Positions 45,231 through 54,216 of a DNA stretch of 64,000 nucleotides are shown here, piece by piece. Each line of letters starts with the position of its first letter. Within the stretch, counting starts at the first letter, position 1. The notes beneath the pieces are model-generated. The model was not told the origin of the DNA, searched no databases, and saw nothing but the letters and a program-made list of their open reading frames with translations. The position numbers and the translations under genes are program-made. This DNA comes from Candidatus Gastranaerophilales bacterium (GTDB lineage: Bacteria > Cyanobacteriota > Vampirovibrionia > Gastranaerophilales > Gastranaerophilaceae): NCBI GenBank assembly GCA_944324395.1, contig CALUWC010000002.1:1-64000 (forward strand), read 5' to 3'.

Positions 45231-47624
45231 ATGATTGAAAATCTGGACAAAATAAAAGCCGCTATTGATATTGAAGTAAAATATCGTTACATTGATATCC
45301 ATGGTAAGACTCAAAAATTTTCAAGCTTCATAAAAACAATTGCAAAAGAGAACTATAAAAAATCAAAAAAAAATCCTCGCTGGGCAGTTGTTATAGAAGC
45401 TTTTGAACAATATCCGTTTGCCTCCATCACAGAACGACGCAAATCTATCGAACATTTTGTAAAAGTAATAAAAGCAGAACTTCAAAAAGAAGCCGCAGAA
45501 AAACAGGAAGAAGAATCCTTCAAACAGCAAAGATTAAAACACCCGTCAGAAGTTGACGTTATGTATATAAAAGGTGTCGGTCCAAAAGTAGCGTATAAGT
45601 TCAATAAACTCGGAATATTTACAGCTCAGGATTTAATGATGTATTTTCCTAAAAAACACATCGACTATTCTTCCAGAACCCTTATCAGAGATTTAAAGGA
45701 AGGGCAAAACACAACAGTTTTCGGATATATCAAATCCGTATCTTCTTTTAATACAAGAAATAACCTTGCAATAACAAAAGTAGTAATTGCAGATGAAAGC
45801 GGGAAATTTGAACTGAATTTCTTCAATGCAAAAGGCAACAAATATCTTCTTGAAAGAATGAAAGCTCAATTTCCGCAAAATGCCGGGATTATGGTATCCG
45901 GAACGGTCAAACGCAATAATTATGATAACCGGTTGACAATGGATAAGCCGACTTATTCAATCATGAGCGGAGAATTTTTGGAAAATCCTGATTCAAATCT
46001 CAACATCGCAAGAATTGTCCCGATATATACAATTTGCGAAGGTCTAAGTATAAAAACACTCCGAAAAGCGATATTTAATGCCATAGAACTTTATAAAAAC
46101 GATATTAAAAATATTATACCGGATTCAATAAGAGAGCGGCTCGGGATATTAGATAAAAAAGTTGCAGTAGAACAAATTCATTTTCCTAATTCAATGGATA
46201 TGCTTGAACATGCCAGATTTTCTTTAATTTTTGAAGAACTGTTTTTAATTCAATTAAAATTGATAAGATTAAGAGAAAATACTGCAAAAAATATCTCCTC
46301 TTATGCCTTAAAAGTTCACAAAGACGGACTTGTACAGCAATTTATAAAAAATCTTCCTTTTGAATTAACTTCAGGTCAAAAACAGGCAGTAAATGAAATT
46401 TTAAACGATATGGATTCCGATACCCCAATGCAAAGGCTTCTTCAGGGTGATGTCGGAAGCGGGAAAACAGTTGTTGCAACAATAATGCTTCTTGCTGCAG
46501 TTGAAAACGGATATCAGGGAGCGTTTATGGCACCTACTGAAATTCTTGCCCAGCAGCATTACAACAATCTTGTTCAATGGCTGACACCAATGGGATTAAG
46601 TGTAGGATTATTTTTAGGAAGCCAGAGCAAAAAAATTCGGAATAAATTTGAAACAGATTTAAAAAACGGTCAGACACATATTGCAGTCGGAACACATGCT
46701 TTAATTCAGGAAAATATTGAGTTTAATAATCTTGGAGCCATTGTTGTGGATGAACAACACCGTTTCGGAGTAAAACAGAGAAATATACTAAAGAAAAAAT
46801 CCCAAAATCCGCAGATGCTTACAATGACAGCAACGCCAATCCCAAGGACTCTGGCACTAACTGTCCATGGGGACTTAGATTTAACTGTAATAAACGAACT
46901 GCCCAGAGGAAGAAAGCCTATAAAAACCGCACTTACAGGGTCTCACAAACAAGTCTGGGATTTAATCAAAAAAGAGGTTGAAGAAGGACGGCAGGCATAT
47001 ATTGTTTACCCGCTTATAGATGAAAGTGAAACTTTATCTGCAAAAGCAGCAACAATAGAAGCAGAAAAGCTTCAGCAGGAAGTATTCCCGCAATTCAAAA
47101 TCGGACTTTTGCATGGCAAATTAAAAAACGATGAAAAAGAAGAAGTAATGAAAGACTTTAAAGACGGCAAATATGATATTCTGGTATCAACAACAGTTGT
47201 TGAAGTCGGGGTAGACGTTCCGAATGCCACTGTTATGGTAATAGAAAATGCCGAAAGATTCGGCTTATCCCAGCTGCATCAATTAAGAGGACGAGTAGGA
47301 CGAAGCAGTCTGCAATCATACTGTGTTTTAATAACATCTTCAAGAAGCCAGGAAACCAGAGAACGATTAAGCATCATGACAGAAACTAACGACGGCTTCG
47401 TCATAGCTGAAAAAGATTTGCAATTAAGAGGTCCTGGAGAATTCTTAGGAACAAGGCAATCAGGTCTTCCTGATTTAATAATTTCTGATATTGTTAGAGA
47501 TGCAAAAATACTTGAACTGGCAAGAAATGAAGCTATTGATTTTGTAAAAAAATATGATATAGAACAATTCCCGCTATTACAAAATGTCACATCTCTGGAA
47601 ATGTTTACGGGACTCGATATTTAA
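45231..47624 (+). CDS. recG: ATP-dependent DNA helicase RecG
   Basis: A 797-residue helicase that regresses stalled forks and processes branched DNA. An N-terminal ~110-residue extension, typical of longer RecG forms, precedes the wedge/OB domain (IKGVGPKVAYKFNKLGIFTA). Helicase motifs: LLQGDVGSGKTVVA (I), VDEQHRFG (II), TMTATPIPRTLAL (III), later VEVGVDVPNATVMV and QLRGRVGRS (V/VI). No Shine-Dalgarno. Its stop overlaps the end of the convergent regulator gene by four bases. Confidence 0.95.
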   Translation: MIENLDKIKAAIDIEVKYRYIDIHGKTQKFSSFIKTIAKENYKKSKKNPRWAVVIEAFEQYPFASITERRKSIEHFVKVIKAELQKEAAEKQEEESFKQQRLKHPSEVDVMYIKGVGPKVAYKFNKLGIFTAQDLMMYFPKKHIDYSSRTLIRDLKEGQNTTVFGYIKSVSSFNTRNNLAITKVVIADESGKFELNFFNAKGNKYLLERMKAQFPQNAGIMVSGTVKRNNYDNRLTMDKPTYSIMSGEFLENPDSNLNIARIVPIYTICEGLSIKTLRKAIFNAIELYKNDIKNIIPDSIRERLGILDKKVAVEQIHFPNSMDMLEHARFSLIFEELFLIQLKLIRLRENTAKNISSYALKVHKDGLVQQFIKNLPFELTSGQKQAVNEILNDMDSDTPMQRLLQGDVGSGKTVVATIMLLAAVENGYQGAFMAPTEILAQQHYNNLVQWLTPMGLSVGLFLGSQSKKIRNKFETDLKNGQTHIAVGTHALIQENIEFNNLGAIVVDEQHRFGVKQRNILKKKSQNPQMLTMTATPIPRTLALTVHGDLDLTVINELPRGRKPIKTALTGSHKQVWDLIKKEVEEGRQAYIVYPLIDESETLSAKAATIEAEKLQQEVFPQFKIGLLHGKLKNDEKEEVMKDFKDGKYDILVSTTVVEVGVDVPNATVMVIENAERFGLSQLHQLRGRVGRSSLQSYCVLITSSRSQETRERLSIMTETNDGFVIAEKDLQLRGPGEFLGTRQSGLPDLIISDIVRDAKILELARNEAIDFVKKYDIEQFPLLQNVTSLEMFTGLDI

Positions 47625-47836
47625 TCAAATTTAGTTAAGTCAGAAACTGAGATTTCCAATTTTTGAGCAATGTCAATCAGAGTATCTAACGACGGCTTTG
47701 AAAATGCAACTTCGATTTTCCCCATAAAATTCAATGAGATATTTAAACGATCTGCAAGCTGCTGCTGTGTAAGATGCAATTCTTTCCTGCGTTTTTTTAT
47801 ATTTTTCCCTAACTTTATATAGAAATCATCATGCAT
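47621..47836 (-). CDS. Small XRE-family repressor
   Basis: A 71-residue protein that is essentially one Cro/C1 helix-turn-helix domain: LGKNIKKRRKELHLTQQQLA, then ISLNFMGKIEVAFSKPSLDT and a short helix. It binds DNA, probably as a dimer. It is divergent from a pilin gene, and the intergenic region holds four TACGTA boxes in two equally spaced pairs, the first only two bases upstream of its start codon. This strongly suggests autoregulation and control of the pilin. Confidence 0.85.
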   Translation of the reverse strand: MHDDFYIKLGKNIKKRRKELHLTQQQLADRLNISLNFMGKIEVAFSKPSLDTLIDIAQKLEISVSDLTKFD

Positions 47837-47837
47837 A

Positions 47838-47890
47838 TACGTACAGTTTATACGTAAATTTTTGTAAATTATACGTACTGCCTGTACGTA
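47838..47890. promoter_or_regulatory. Duplicated TACGTA-N7-TACGTA operators
   Basis: TACGTA occurs at 47838, 47851, 47872 and 47885. The pairs are each 13 bases apart start to start, and the two pairs are 34 bases apart. The second pair covers the -35 region of the pilin promoter (-10 TATAAT at 47898-47903); the first touches the start of the repressor gene. Each pair is a 19-bp palindrome. Confidence 0.7.
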
Positions 47891-47912
47891 AATATAGTAT
47901 AATTATTTTGTT

Positions 47913-48644
47913 ATGAAGAAGGAATATTCAAACGGATTTACCTTGGCAGAGGTACTAATAACACTTGGAATTATAGGAGTTGTTGCGGCAATAACAATTC
48001 CAGGATTAATGACGAAATTAAATAATATAAAACTCAAATCACAGTTTAAAGAAGCATATTCTCTATTAGCACAGGCTGTAAGAATGTATAATGAAGACTG
48101 CGAAAGAATAGAATACATAGCAAACTCAAACAATTACATATATAAATCATTTATGAAATACTTTACAGGAGTAACAGATTGCGGAGACACAGGAGGAGTA
48201 GCCGACGATTCAAAATTTTGTATAGTAAGGCAATCAAATGTAGATGATACTCCTAATACAGTGACAAATAAAGATTATGATTACAGTAATTATGCAAAGA
48301 ATGCAGAATTTATAACAACAAATTATTTGGATGACGGGCAATTTTTCCTCAATAACGGAATGCTTATAATGTTTGACCATAACCATGCTAACCCATTTAT
48401 AAGCATTGATATCAATGGGAAATTACACAAACCTAATGCCTGGGGTCATGATGTTTTTACATTTGAATTGATAATGAGTGATAAAGAAGGCGGTTACGAA
48501 CTCGTACCAATGGGAGCACCAAGAACAGTCTACGCAAATAAGTATGACAGCTATTGTTCGGAAACAAGTACTAATACAATGAACGGACTCACCTGTGCTT
48601 ATAAGGCCATGACTGTTGGAGATTATTTCAAAACTCTGCCATAA
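47913..48644 (+). CDS. Type IV pilin / type II secretion pseudopilin-like protein
   Basis: A 243-residue prepilin with a canonical cleavage site: leader MKKEYSNG, then FTLAEVLITLGIIGVVAAIT with Gly at -1 and Glu at +5. The globular part has four to six Cys residues (e.g. VTDCGDTGG, KFCIVRQ, SYCSETS, LTCAYKA) that may form disulfides. It fits the large class of minor-pilin or pseudopilin proteins. It sits alone beside its probable repressor, so it may be expressed only under certain conditions. The leader is only a few bases (TATAAT, nine bases, ATG), with no Shine-Dalgarno. Confidence 0.88.
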   Translation: MKKEYSNGFTLAEVLITLGIIGVVAAITIPGLMTKLNNIKLKSQFKEAYSLLAQAVRMYNEDCERIEYIANSNNYIYKSFMKYFTGVTDCGDTGGVADDSKFCIVRQSNVDDTPNTVTNKDYDYSNYAKNAEFITTNYLDDGQFFLNNGMLIMFDHNHANPFISIDINGKLHKPNAWGHDVFTFELIMSDKEGGYELVPMGAPRTVYANKYDSYCSETSTNTMNGLTCAYKAMTVGDYFKTLP

Positions 48645-48647
48645 ATT

Positions 48648-49064
48648 TTAGTAAATAATTTGAACATTTACCTGCCTTGCTCTGGCTTTATTATCAAAAT
48701 CAACCAGCACAACCTGCTGCCACTGTCCTAATTGCAAAACCCCGTTTATTAAAGGCACATGAGTCGAATTTCCAACTATTGAGGCTCTTATATGAGCATA
48801 ACCGTTGCCGTCATGCCACATTTCATCATGATGATAATTTGCATTAACCGGAGCAACTCTGTCTAATACCTCAGGAAAATCCACTAGCAATCCCGGTTCA
48901 AATTCAATATTTGTAACAGAAACAGTACTTCCTTGAGCATAAATAAACACTACAGCATTTTGTAATTCATGACTGTAAACGATATTACGAATCTGCGGTG
49001 TAATATCAATTATATCAGTATTCCCTTTTGTATGAACGGTGAAAACATCATTAATAATTGTCAT
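48648..49064 (-). CDS. YjbQ/UPF0047 family protein
   Basis: A 138-residue member of the YjbQ family, some of which show weak thiamine-phosphate synthase activity; the physiological role is unsettled. The family's conserved His-rich parts are visible: NANYHHDEMWHDGNGYAHIR and ASIVGNSTHVPLINGVLQLG followed by GQWQQVVLVDFD. Full length. It converges with the pilin gene with only a three-base gap. Confidence 0.88.
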   Translation of the reverse strand: MTIINDVFTVHTKGNTDIIDITPQIRNIVYSHELQNAVVFIYAQGSTVSVTNIEFEPGLLVDFPEVLDRVAPVNANYHHDEMWHDGNGYAHIRASIVGNSTHVPLINGVLQLGQWQQVVLVDFDNKARARQVNVQIIY

Positions 49065-49139
49065 AACCCAATTCTATATACCCCTTTTTATTTAATTCTA
49101 CAAGGTCAAAACTAAATTTCAATTATAAATATAAAAATA

Positions 49140-49730
49140 TTAAAAACGTTTAATAATAATTAAATTTCTTGTAAGTTTTTCTTTAAGAGGCAAGTCATAT
49201 TCAATAATATCAACTATTTTAGAATTATATTTTTTCAAAACATTTTTTGCATCATCAATTTCTTCGGGAGTTTTTCTTGACTTATAAGCAACGAAATAAC
49301 CGTTTTTTTTAAGTTTTGGCAGAGCATATTCACAAATATTTTTCAAAGCTGAAACTGCTCTAGAGGTGACAACATCAAAGGTTCCGTCCATATTCTCAAC
49401 TCTTGAACAAACAGGAGTTAAATTTTTTAATCCCAATTGTTCTTTGATTGAAACAATTGCCCTGATTTTCTTTGCAATACTATCTACCGCAGTAACTTTT
49501 ATACCGCTATATGCCAACGCAACAGGAACAGCGGGAAAACCTCCGCCTGTACCTATATCCAAAAGAGTTTTACATTCTCCGTATTTATCAAAAAATTTTT
49601 CAATAGAAAGAGAATCAAAAACGTGCTTTTCCCATAATAATTTTTCATCATTTTTAGAAATTAAATTAACTTTGGAATTCTCTTCCAGAAAAATTTCCAT
49701 ATATCTTTTATAAAAATCTTTATTTTCCAT
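49140..49730 (-). CDS. rsmG: 16S rRNA (guanine527-N7)-methyltransferase RsmG
   Basis: A 196-residue SAM-dependent enzyme that methylates G527 of 16S rRNA. SAM-binding motif LLDIGTGGGFPAVPVAL; the following acidic motif VTAVDSIAKK and the late VTSRAVSALKNICEYALPKL are typical. The chosen ATG (MENKDFY) has CAGGA at good distance and overlaps the end of the upstream AAA-TPR gene by 11 bases, so it is cotranslated. A start 13 codons upstream would overlap more and lacks a site. Confidence 0.93.
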   Translation of the reverse strand: MENKDFYKRYMEIFLEENSKVNLISKNDEKLLWEKHVFDSLSIEKFFDKYGECKTLLDIGTGGGFPAVPVALAYSGIKVTAVDSIAKKIRAIVSIKEQLGLKNLTPVCSRVENMDGTFDVVTSRAVSALKNICEYALPKLKKNGYFVAYKSRKTPEEIDDAKNVLKKYNSKIVDIIEYDLPLKEKLTRNLIIIKRF

Positions 49731-52140
49731 ATTTTTCCTGAAATATTTTATAATTCTGTTCGGTGACACGTTTTTTTACATCTTCAAGCCGGACTGTAAT
49801 TTTATCTGTATTATCCTTTGAAAAAGAACTTTTCGCAATATTATAAGCTTCAATAAAATATTTGTAAGAATTTTCCATATCACGTCTGACAAAATAAAAA
49901 TCACCGAGTTCCAAAGCCGCACCGGCAGTATAGAAAGGTTCTTTCATTATTTTAGCATATTCTAAAGCCATATTCAGATATTCTAAAGCTTTGTTATCAT
50001 CTTTTGATGCAAAAATTTCAGCAAGGTGAATAGACGAATTATACAAACCGTTATAATTTTTCATTATATTATCTACTTTTATACTTTCACTGTAATATTT
50101 CACAGCAAGCTTCGGACTGCCGGCATCATCGTATAGCTGTGCTATATTTGACAATGCTCTTGATAAATAATTATTATGTTTCGGATTTGAATCTGTTTCA
50201 ATACACTTTTTATAATACTTTGCAGCATCATTAAGTTCGTCTTTTTCATCACAAACGGCAGCATATTTATAATACAATTCCGTAACAATAGCCTTATCAA
50301 CAGATATATCCGTAATTAAAATAGCTTCTTTATAATATTTATATTCCAAATTCACATCATCTGATAATTTTGCCAGTGCCATTTTAGTTCGGATTGCAAG
50401 CTCATTAGGTAAATCCGGAGTTTTTTCCAATTCTTCAAGAATAAATCTGGCATTATCATGTTTATACATCAGATAATATATATTAGCTATTGATAATTTT
50501 GTTTCAGAAACTTTCACCATGTTTGATGCATTATAATAAAAATCCTGAGCCTGTGTATAATATTCCAAAGCCTCATACCAGTGTGAAAGCTTCTGATATG
50601 CCTGTGCAAGTTTTGTATAAATAACCGGTAAAAATGTATAAAAATCATCATCGTTCTTTTTGGTCAGAGCAGATTGATATAACATTATAACCCTTTTGTA
50701 ATTATACTGTTGTTCTTCATGCTTTGCCGCATTCAAAATCTGCTGCAGTGACATACTTGAACTTTCTTTTTCAAGTTTTGAATCTTCCGTTGCCGAAGTT
50801 ATAAAATCTTTTATTGAATCTGCAATATCTTCAAGAACATTTTCATCTTCTATTATAAAACTGATTTTATTTATTTTTTCTTCTTTTGATTCCGGAAGCT
50901 CAGCAGGAGATTCTGATTTTACTTCCGGTTTTGCAGGCTGTGTATCAACAACAGGAACCGCAGGTCTTTGAATAGCAAACGGCTGAATTGCATTAGGATT
51001 TACCACCGGCTTTTTAGGTATAAACATACTATGATATTCGATTTCATTTCTCATAGTCTGGCGTGAAAGTTTCAAATCTCTCTCCAGCGGCTTCAACGGA
51101 AGCTGGGTATTATATAAATCAATACAAGCTGTATGAAGTTTTATCATTACATTTTCAGGAATCTGATTTTCCAGAACACTTCTGAAATTATCCTTCAAAT
51201 ATAAACATTCTCCGTCAACAGATAATATAGAATTTGAAACAAAGAAGAATACTCGTGATTCATCATATAAATGCAATGATTTTAAAAGATTTATATGAAT
51301 TGGAATTCTCATAACCGTAAGAAGTCTGAATAAATGAGCACTCACAGGATCAACCAGAGATAATGCCTCTCTTATTATAAATTCCGGAAAACCCATATAA
51401 CTTTTGGAAAATAATTCCAAAAAATTAACCAGAGATAACTGCCTTAAATTCATAATATTCAAACTCAACGTAAGATAATTATAATATCCTTTTGATAATT
51501 TATATAATTCATTTGAAAAAACACCTATCTGTTTTACATCATGCTCTTTCAAATATTTTTCAAAAATTTTCTGGGAAAATGCAAGCATCGTGACTCTATC
51601 ATACTCAACATCAACAAAGTCTTCATAGTTGAAAGTCTTTGCTGCCATTATAATTTTTATATTCGGGAATTTCATCAAATGTTTAATAAAATTCAATATT
51701 TCTGATTTATTACCCTTAACAATATCATCAAAAGCATCTAATACAATTAAAATAGGACGATTTATTGTATTAAAATAAGAACTTATCTTTTGAGTAAAAT
51801 TTTCAACTTTAATCTTTGGCGGAACAATTTTTCCCATAAGAGAATAATTTCTAAAAGTTTCAAAAAAACTCAAAAACATATCATCTAAAATAGTAGTTTC
51901 TAAGCAGGTATAATGGAGCAGCAATGCCCCGGGAGATATATGGGATATAGTATAGTCAACAACAAGAGTCTTTCCGCTGCCTTTAAAACCGTTAACTAAA
52001 AGCAGGCTTTTATCTCCCTGCAAAAATTCACAAATCTGGCATATTTGTTTTTCATTATTTTCTAACAAACATGGATCTACCGGACAATCCTTCGGTAAAT
52101 CTTTCAGGTTTATAATTTTTTCTAAAAAATCTGTTCTCAT
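49720..52140 (-). CDS. STAND/AAA ATPase with TPR repeats
   Basis: An 806-residue signalling-type ATPase. Walker A GFKGSGKT is at 51-58 and Walker B is PILIVLDAFDDI; the layout resembles MalT-like STAND proteins. A Pro-rich disordered linker (about 375-415) leads to eight or so TPR units (e.g. YTKLAQAYQKLSHWYEALEY, AAKYYKKCIETDSNPKHNNY). No output domain is visible; TPR partners are probably proteins. It follows a membrane diguanylate cyclase by six bases and precedes rsmG, so it may act with that cyclase. It is also a distant look-alike of the zinc-ribbon protein at 38-41.6 kb, but here the P-loop is intact. Confidence 0.82.
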   Translation of the reverse strand: MRTDFLEKIINLKDLPKDCPVDPCLLENNEKQICQICEFLQGDKSLLLVNGFKGSGKTLVVDYTISHISPGALLLHYTCLETTILDDMFLSFFETFRNYSLMGKIVPPKIKVENFTQKISSYFNTINRPILIVLDAFDDIVKGNKSEILNFIKHLMKFPNIKIIMAAKTFNYEDFVDVEYDRVTMLAFSQKIFEKYLKEHDVKQIGVFSNELYKLSKGYYNYLTLSLNIMNLRQLSLVNFLELFSKSYMGFPEFIIREALSLVDPVSAHLFRLLTVMRIPIHINLLKSLHLYDESRVFFFVSNSILSVDGECLYLKDNFRSVLENQIPENVMIKLHTACIDLYNTQLPLKPLERDLKLSRQTMRNEIEYHSMFIPKKPVVNPNAIQPFAIQRPAVPVVDTQPAKPEVKSESPAELPESKEEKINKISFIIEDENVLEDIADSIKDFITSATEDSKLEKESSSMSLQQILNAAKHEEQQYNYKRVIMLYQSALTKKNDDDFYTFLPVIYTKLAQAYQKLSHWYEALEYYTQAQDFYYNASNMVKVSETKLSIANIYYLMYKHDNARFILEELEKTPDLPNELAIRTKMALAKLSDDVNLEYKYYKEAILITDISVDKAIVTELYYKYAAVCDEKDELNDAAKYYKKCIETDSNPKHNNYLSRALSNIAQLYDDAGSPKLAVKYYSESIKVDNIMKNYNGLYNSSIHLAEIFASKDDNKALEYLNMALEYAKIMKEPFYTAGAALELGDFYFVRRDMENSYKYFIEAYNIAKSSFSKDNTDKITVRLEDVKKRVTEQNYKIFQEKYGK

Positions 52141-52146
52141 ATATAG

Positions 52147-53856
52147 TTAATTAACTCGATTTCTTCCGTTTTCTTTTGCATTATACAATCTTTTATCAGC
52201 TGCCTCTATAATTTTAGCCGGTTCTGTACCATCTTCTCCGAACGAGGCAACACCCAGACTTATTGTCACATTGCTTTCTCTGTTGCTGCTTAGTTTATAT
52301 TTTTTTGATGCAATTATTGTACACAGTTTATTTGCAATCCCGACAGCTTCCTCATATTTTGTATTCGGGAGAATTATACTCATTTCTTCTCCGCCGTATC
52401 TGCATACTATATCGGACGATCTTACATTTTTCTTTAATTCCATGGCAACTTGCCTTAATACAGCATCTCCTGACTGGTGGCCGTATGTATCATTAAACTT
52501 TTTGAAAAAGTCTATATCAATTATTATCAATGACAATGGAACTTCATAACGCTTCGCATGCAAAACAAGCTGCTGCAGCTGTTCCTGAAAATATCTGTGG
52601 TTATAAAGTTCCGTTAAGCCGTCAGTTGTAGCTAATTTATACTGCTGGTCAAAATCTCTGGATTTTATTAAATATTTTATAATTACTGTAATAATAAATG
52701 CAAACAATGCAAAAGTGAGCGGAGAAACGATTTCAAACCACAAATTTTTAAATTGCATAGCATAATATGTAAATAAAACATACACAGCATAAATTGTTAC
52801 TGCCCCCCCAAATGCCACAGGCATTGAACTAATACGCAAAACACAAAAAACAGTAATAGCCGCAAGGAGAAAAGCAAGTAAAATATTTATTGATAAAGGT
52901 ACTCGCTGAATAAGACTGCCGTCAAGAAGATTATTTACATAAGTTGCCTGCACCTCAACTCCGGGATAAACTTTATCAACAGGAACTGTTTTTATATCAA
53001 ACAAGCTTGCAGCAGTAGCACCGAAATATACAATTTTATTACTAAAATCATAATCTAAAGTTTCTTTGCCTTCTGCAGCTTTCAACAACTTATAAATAGG
53101 AATATTTTCAAAAGTTCCGGCTGGACCGTACCAATTAAGAATAACACTTGCTTCATCATCGGGACGGATATTTTTTAATCCGCTATTCCCGCTTAACTTA
53201 TTTGCAAGCAAATACCCGAGCTGCGGATAAAATTTATCCTGATATTTCAGATACAACGGCATTCTTCGCAATACTCCGTCATTCGAACGTGAAACATTAA
53301 TCATTCCGATATTTGAAGTTGCATCTAATATTCCCCGCAGTATAATTCTGCAATTTGAATATTCTACAGTATTATCTGTATCAGGATAAGGTTCTATATC
53401 AGGTAAAGATAATTTCGGCGGAGTACGCAAATCTTGCGGCTGATCATCAAGATTCATTGCAGTGTAAACATTGTCATATTTTTTAAATATATTTACTAAT
53501 GCACTGTCAGCAGCATCTTCACTTTTCATTGATTTAACAAACATCAAATCAAAGGCAATACTCTTCGGATTTTGAGCCTCAATATAGTCGACCATTTTTG
53601 CATACAAATCTCTGCGAAGCGGCCATTCTCCATAAGTATCAAGAATATATTCATAACTCCCGTCATCTATTGCAACAATAACTATATCCGGATTATGTTT
53701 TCTTACCTGCGAATTTACAAGAACTCTTTGTCTTATATCAAAAGTTCTTGCCTCCATTGAATTGATAAAAGTTATAAAACTTCCGTTTTTAAGCCCCAGA
53801 AACATTAAAATAAGAAATACAAAAATCCATAAAAAATATAAAAACTTTTTAAACAT
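52147..53856 (-). CDS. CHASE2-GGDEF diguanylate cyclase
   Basis: A 569-residue membrane sensor making c-di-GMP. One N-terminal helix, then a CHASE2 sensor domain outside the membrane (DIRQRVLVNSQ, IVIVAIDDGS, WPLRRDLYAKMVD, FGATAASLFDIK), then three membrane helices (about 320-400), then GGDEF. The active site is GGEEM at 488-492, a working variant. The product-inhibition site RSSD (479-482) lies exactly five residues before it. It should control the choice between moving and attached life; pili and flagella are both encoded nearby. AAGGA lies nine bases before the ATG. Confidence 0.93.
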   Translation of the reverse strand: MFKKFLYFLWIFVFLILMFLGLKNGSFITFINSMEARTFDIRQRVLVNSQVRKHNPDIVIVAIDDGSYEYILDTYGEWPLRRDLYAKMVDYIEAQNPKSIAFDLMFVKSMKSEDAADSALVNIFKKYDNVYTAMNLDDQPQDLRTPPKLSLPDIEPYPDTDNTVEYSNCRIILRGILDATSNIGMINVSRSNDGVLRRMPLYLKYQDKFYPQLGYLLANKLSGNSGLKNIRPDDEASVILNWYGPAGTFENIPIYKLLKAAEGKETLDYDFSNKIVYFGATAASLFDIKTVPVDKVYPGVEVQATYVNNLLDGSLIQRVPLSINILLAFLLAAITVFCVLRISSMPVAFGGAVTIYAVYVLFTYYAMQFKNLWFEIVSPLTFALFAFIITVIIKYLIKSRDFDQQYKLATTDGLTELYNHRYFQEQLQQLVLHAKRYEVPLSLIIIDIDFFKKFNDTYGHQSGDAVLRQVAMELKKNVRSSDIVCRYGGEEMSIILPNTKYEEAVGIANKLCTIIASKKYKLSSNRESNVTISLGVASFGEDGTEPAKIIEAADKRLYNAKENGRNRVN

Positions 53857-53870
53857 ACAACCAATCCTTG

Positions 53871-54038
53871 TTAATCTATGTTTTCAGTATAGTTTAACTT
53901 GGCTGCATTGGCAAGAATGTTTTTTACAACAAACTTCTGTTCCAAAATTTTATTATTTAGCTTTAAAATTTCAGTAGCATATAATAACTCATCAGGGTGT
54001 TTTAAATAACGAAGTAAACATTGCTCGTGTAAATTCAT
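53871..54038 (-). CDS. Small hypothetical protein, 55 aa
   Basis: A short open frame, MNLHEQCLLRYLKHPDELLY followed by 35 more residues and TAA, immediately upstream of the diguanylate cyclase. It is amphipathic and helical with no membrane segment. Ribosome site AGGA, somewhat far from the ATG, with GAAGA closer. The spacing to the cyclase (14 bases) and same strand suggest the same message. Perhaps a small regulator; no family recognised. Confidence 0.55.
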   Translation of the reverse strand: MNLHEQCLLRYLKHPDELLYATEILKLNNKILEQKFVVKNILANAAKLNYTENID

Positions 54039-54168
54039 TCTTCAAAATTCCTATAAGGATATCAACAATATTATTATTTCAAAATTGAATAAAAATTAAA
54101 TCAACCTTTTAAAGAATTTGAACAAACATTTCTAATACAAGTATATGAATATACTGTCTATAACAAAT

Positions 54169-54195
54169 GGCGGCGGGTTAAAATAACCCGCCGCC
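54169..54195. terminator. GC-rich hairpin after ctpA
   Basis: Perfect twelve-bp stem GGCGGCGGGTTA/TAACCCGCCGCC with an AAA loop, unusually GC-rich for this window. It lies downstream of the S41 peptidase gene. There is no T tract on either side, so it may be an RNA-stabilising hairpin rather than a classical terminator. Confidence 0.6.
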
Positions 54196-54216
54196 AAACA
54201 TTTACACTTATAAATT

